Assembly (NCBI GenBank): GCA_016649775.1
Contig: JAENWY010000141.1
Coordinates: forward strand, 1-6,076
Direction: 5' to 3'
Length of the DNA stretch: 6,076 nucleotides
Source: Spirochaetaceae bacterium
Lineage (GTDB): Bacteria; Spirochaetota; Spirochaetia; Sphaerochaetales; Sphaerochaetaceae
Of the stretch, positions 5,851 to 6,076 are shown piece after piece (position 1 is the stretch's first letter; every line of letters begins with the position of its first letter). The notes beneath the pieces were generated by a model. That model saw only the letters and a list, made by a program, of their open reading frames with translations. It was not told the DNA's origin and ran no database searches. The position numbers were made by a program, and so were the translations under genes.

Positions 5851-6076
5851 TCTAAATAAAAAAAACCTCTATTTCTAATGAAACGGTGACTCCTATAAGT
5901 GGCCAGGTGGAAAGTACATCACACATATATATGAGTCATAGTATAAGGAGAGATTTTAGATTTACATTTATAAATTATTCATATATCTTTTTTGAAAGAT
6001 ATTTTAATTTTAGTTCTTCATCAATATCGAATCTGATAATATAGTTTCAATCACAATTAACTGTATGAGATAATCT
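5851..6076 (+). other. Downstream noncoding tail with possible decayed DNA
   Basis: No complete gene is present. Besides the inverted-repeat block, there is a purine-rich AAGGAGAG (5945-5952) with no start codon after it, and an 8-bp hairpin, ATATCTTT (5983-5990) with AAAGATAT (5995-6002). There is also a protein-like - strand reading frame at 5975-6046, described in the findings. Confidence 0.5.
5887..5938 (+). repeat. GC-richer block bounded by an imperfect 11-bp inverted repeat
   Basis: TGACTCCTATA (5887-5897) and TATATGAGTCA (5928-5938) are complementary at 10 of 11 positions, with a 30-base interior. Positions 5885-5920 contain 18 G or C in 36 bases, far above the surrounding DNA. An inner 4-bp pairing, GTGG (5907-5910) with TCAC (5919-5922), could make a second hairpin. 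This may be a structured RNA element or the remnant of an insertion-sequence end (5'-TG...CA-3' boundaries, IS3-like in style). No flanking target duplication is visible and no transposase gene is present in the window. Confidence 0.35.

Noticed and set aside
5983..6002. ATATCTTT/AAAGATAT hairpin as a terminator
   Set aside because: It is a perfect 8-bp stem but with a single G-C pair and no uniform T-run; no gene clearly ends next to it on either strand.

Overview
The window is AT-rich, low-GC bacterial DNA with every recognisable gene on the + strand. A spirochaete (Spirochaetota) is my best guess. The exported solute-binding protein has the 'A-S-G-N-K-E-A' start after its signal peptide, a pattern I associate with binding proteins of Treponema/Sphaerochaeta-like bacteria. 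This is inference from memory, and the low G+C does not point to one genus.

Layout. Positions 1-486 hold the 3' end of a zinc-type (MDR) sugar/polyol dehydrogenase, whose last ~160 residues resemble the LgoD (L-galactonate oxidoreductase) branch. A 76-base gap with a perfect 14-bp palindrome and a repeated half-site separates it from a complete TRAP transporter operon: dctP (563-1594), dctQ (1666-2166) and dctM (2163-3449). A perfect 13-bp-stem hairpin sits between dctP and dctQ, and a strong intrinsic terminator (3469-3503) closes the operon. Next is a monocistronic zinc-dependent nucleobase/nucleoside deaminase (3674-4177). About 490 bases of very AT-rich DNA without a convincing gene follow. 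Then comes a 63-residue ORF (4671-4862) with a possible Alba/SpoVS-like pattern and unusual GCG-rich codon use, and a 10-TM EamA-family exporter (4948-5850). The last 226 bases contain a GC-richer block with an imperfect inverted repeat, and possibly a decayed gene end on the - strand.

How the genes work together. The dehydrogenase and the TRAP system probably form one catabolic locus. DctP captures an organic acid (hexonate, hexuronate or related acid sugar are the best guesses) outside the membrane, DctQM imports it using an ion gradient, and the dehydrogenase oxidises or reduces the imported compound with NAD(H). The dctP-dctQ hairpin probably keeps the binding protein in excess over the membrane subunits. 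The deaminase and the EamA exporter look like independent units; nothing in the sequence ties them to the TRAP substrate.

I see no clear new defence, mobile or RNA-guided system. The items most worth checking are the candidate operator upstream of dctP, the dctP-dctQ hairpin, the small Alba/SpoVS-like ORF, and the GC-richer inverted-repeat block at 5885-5938.
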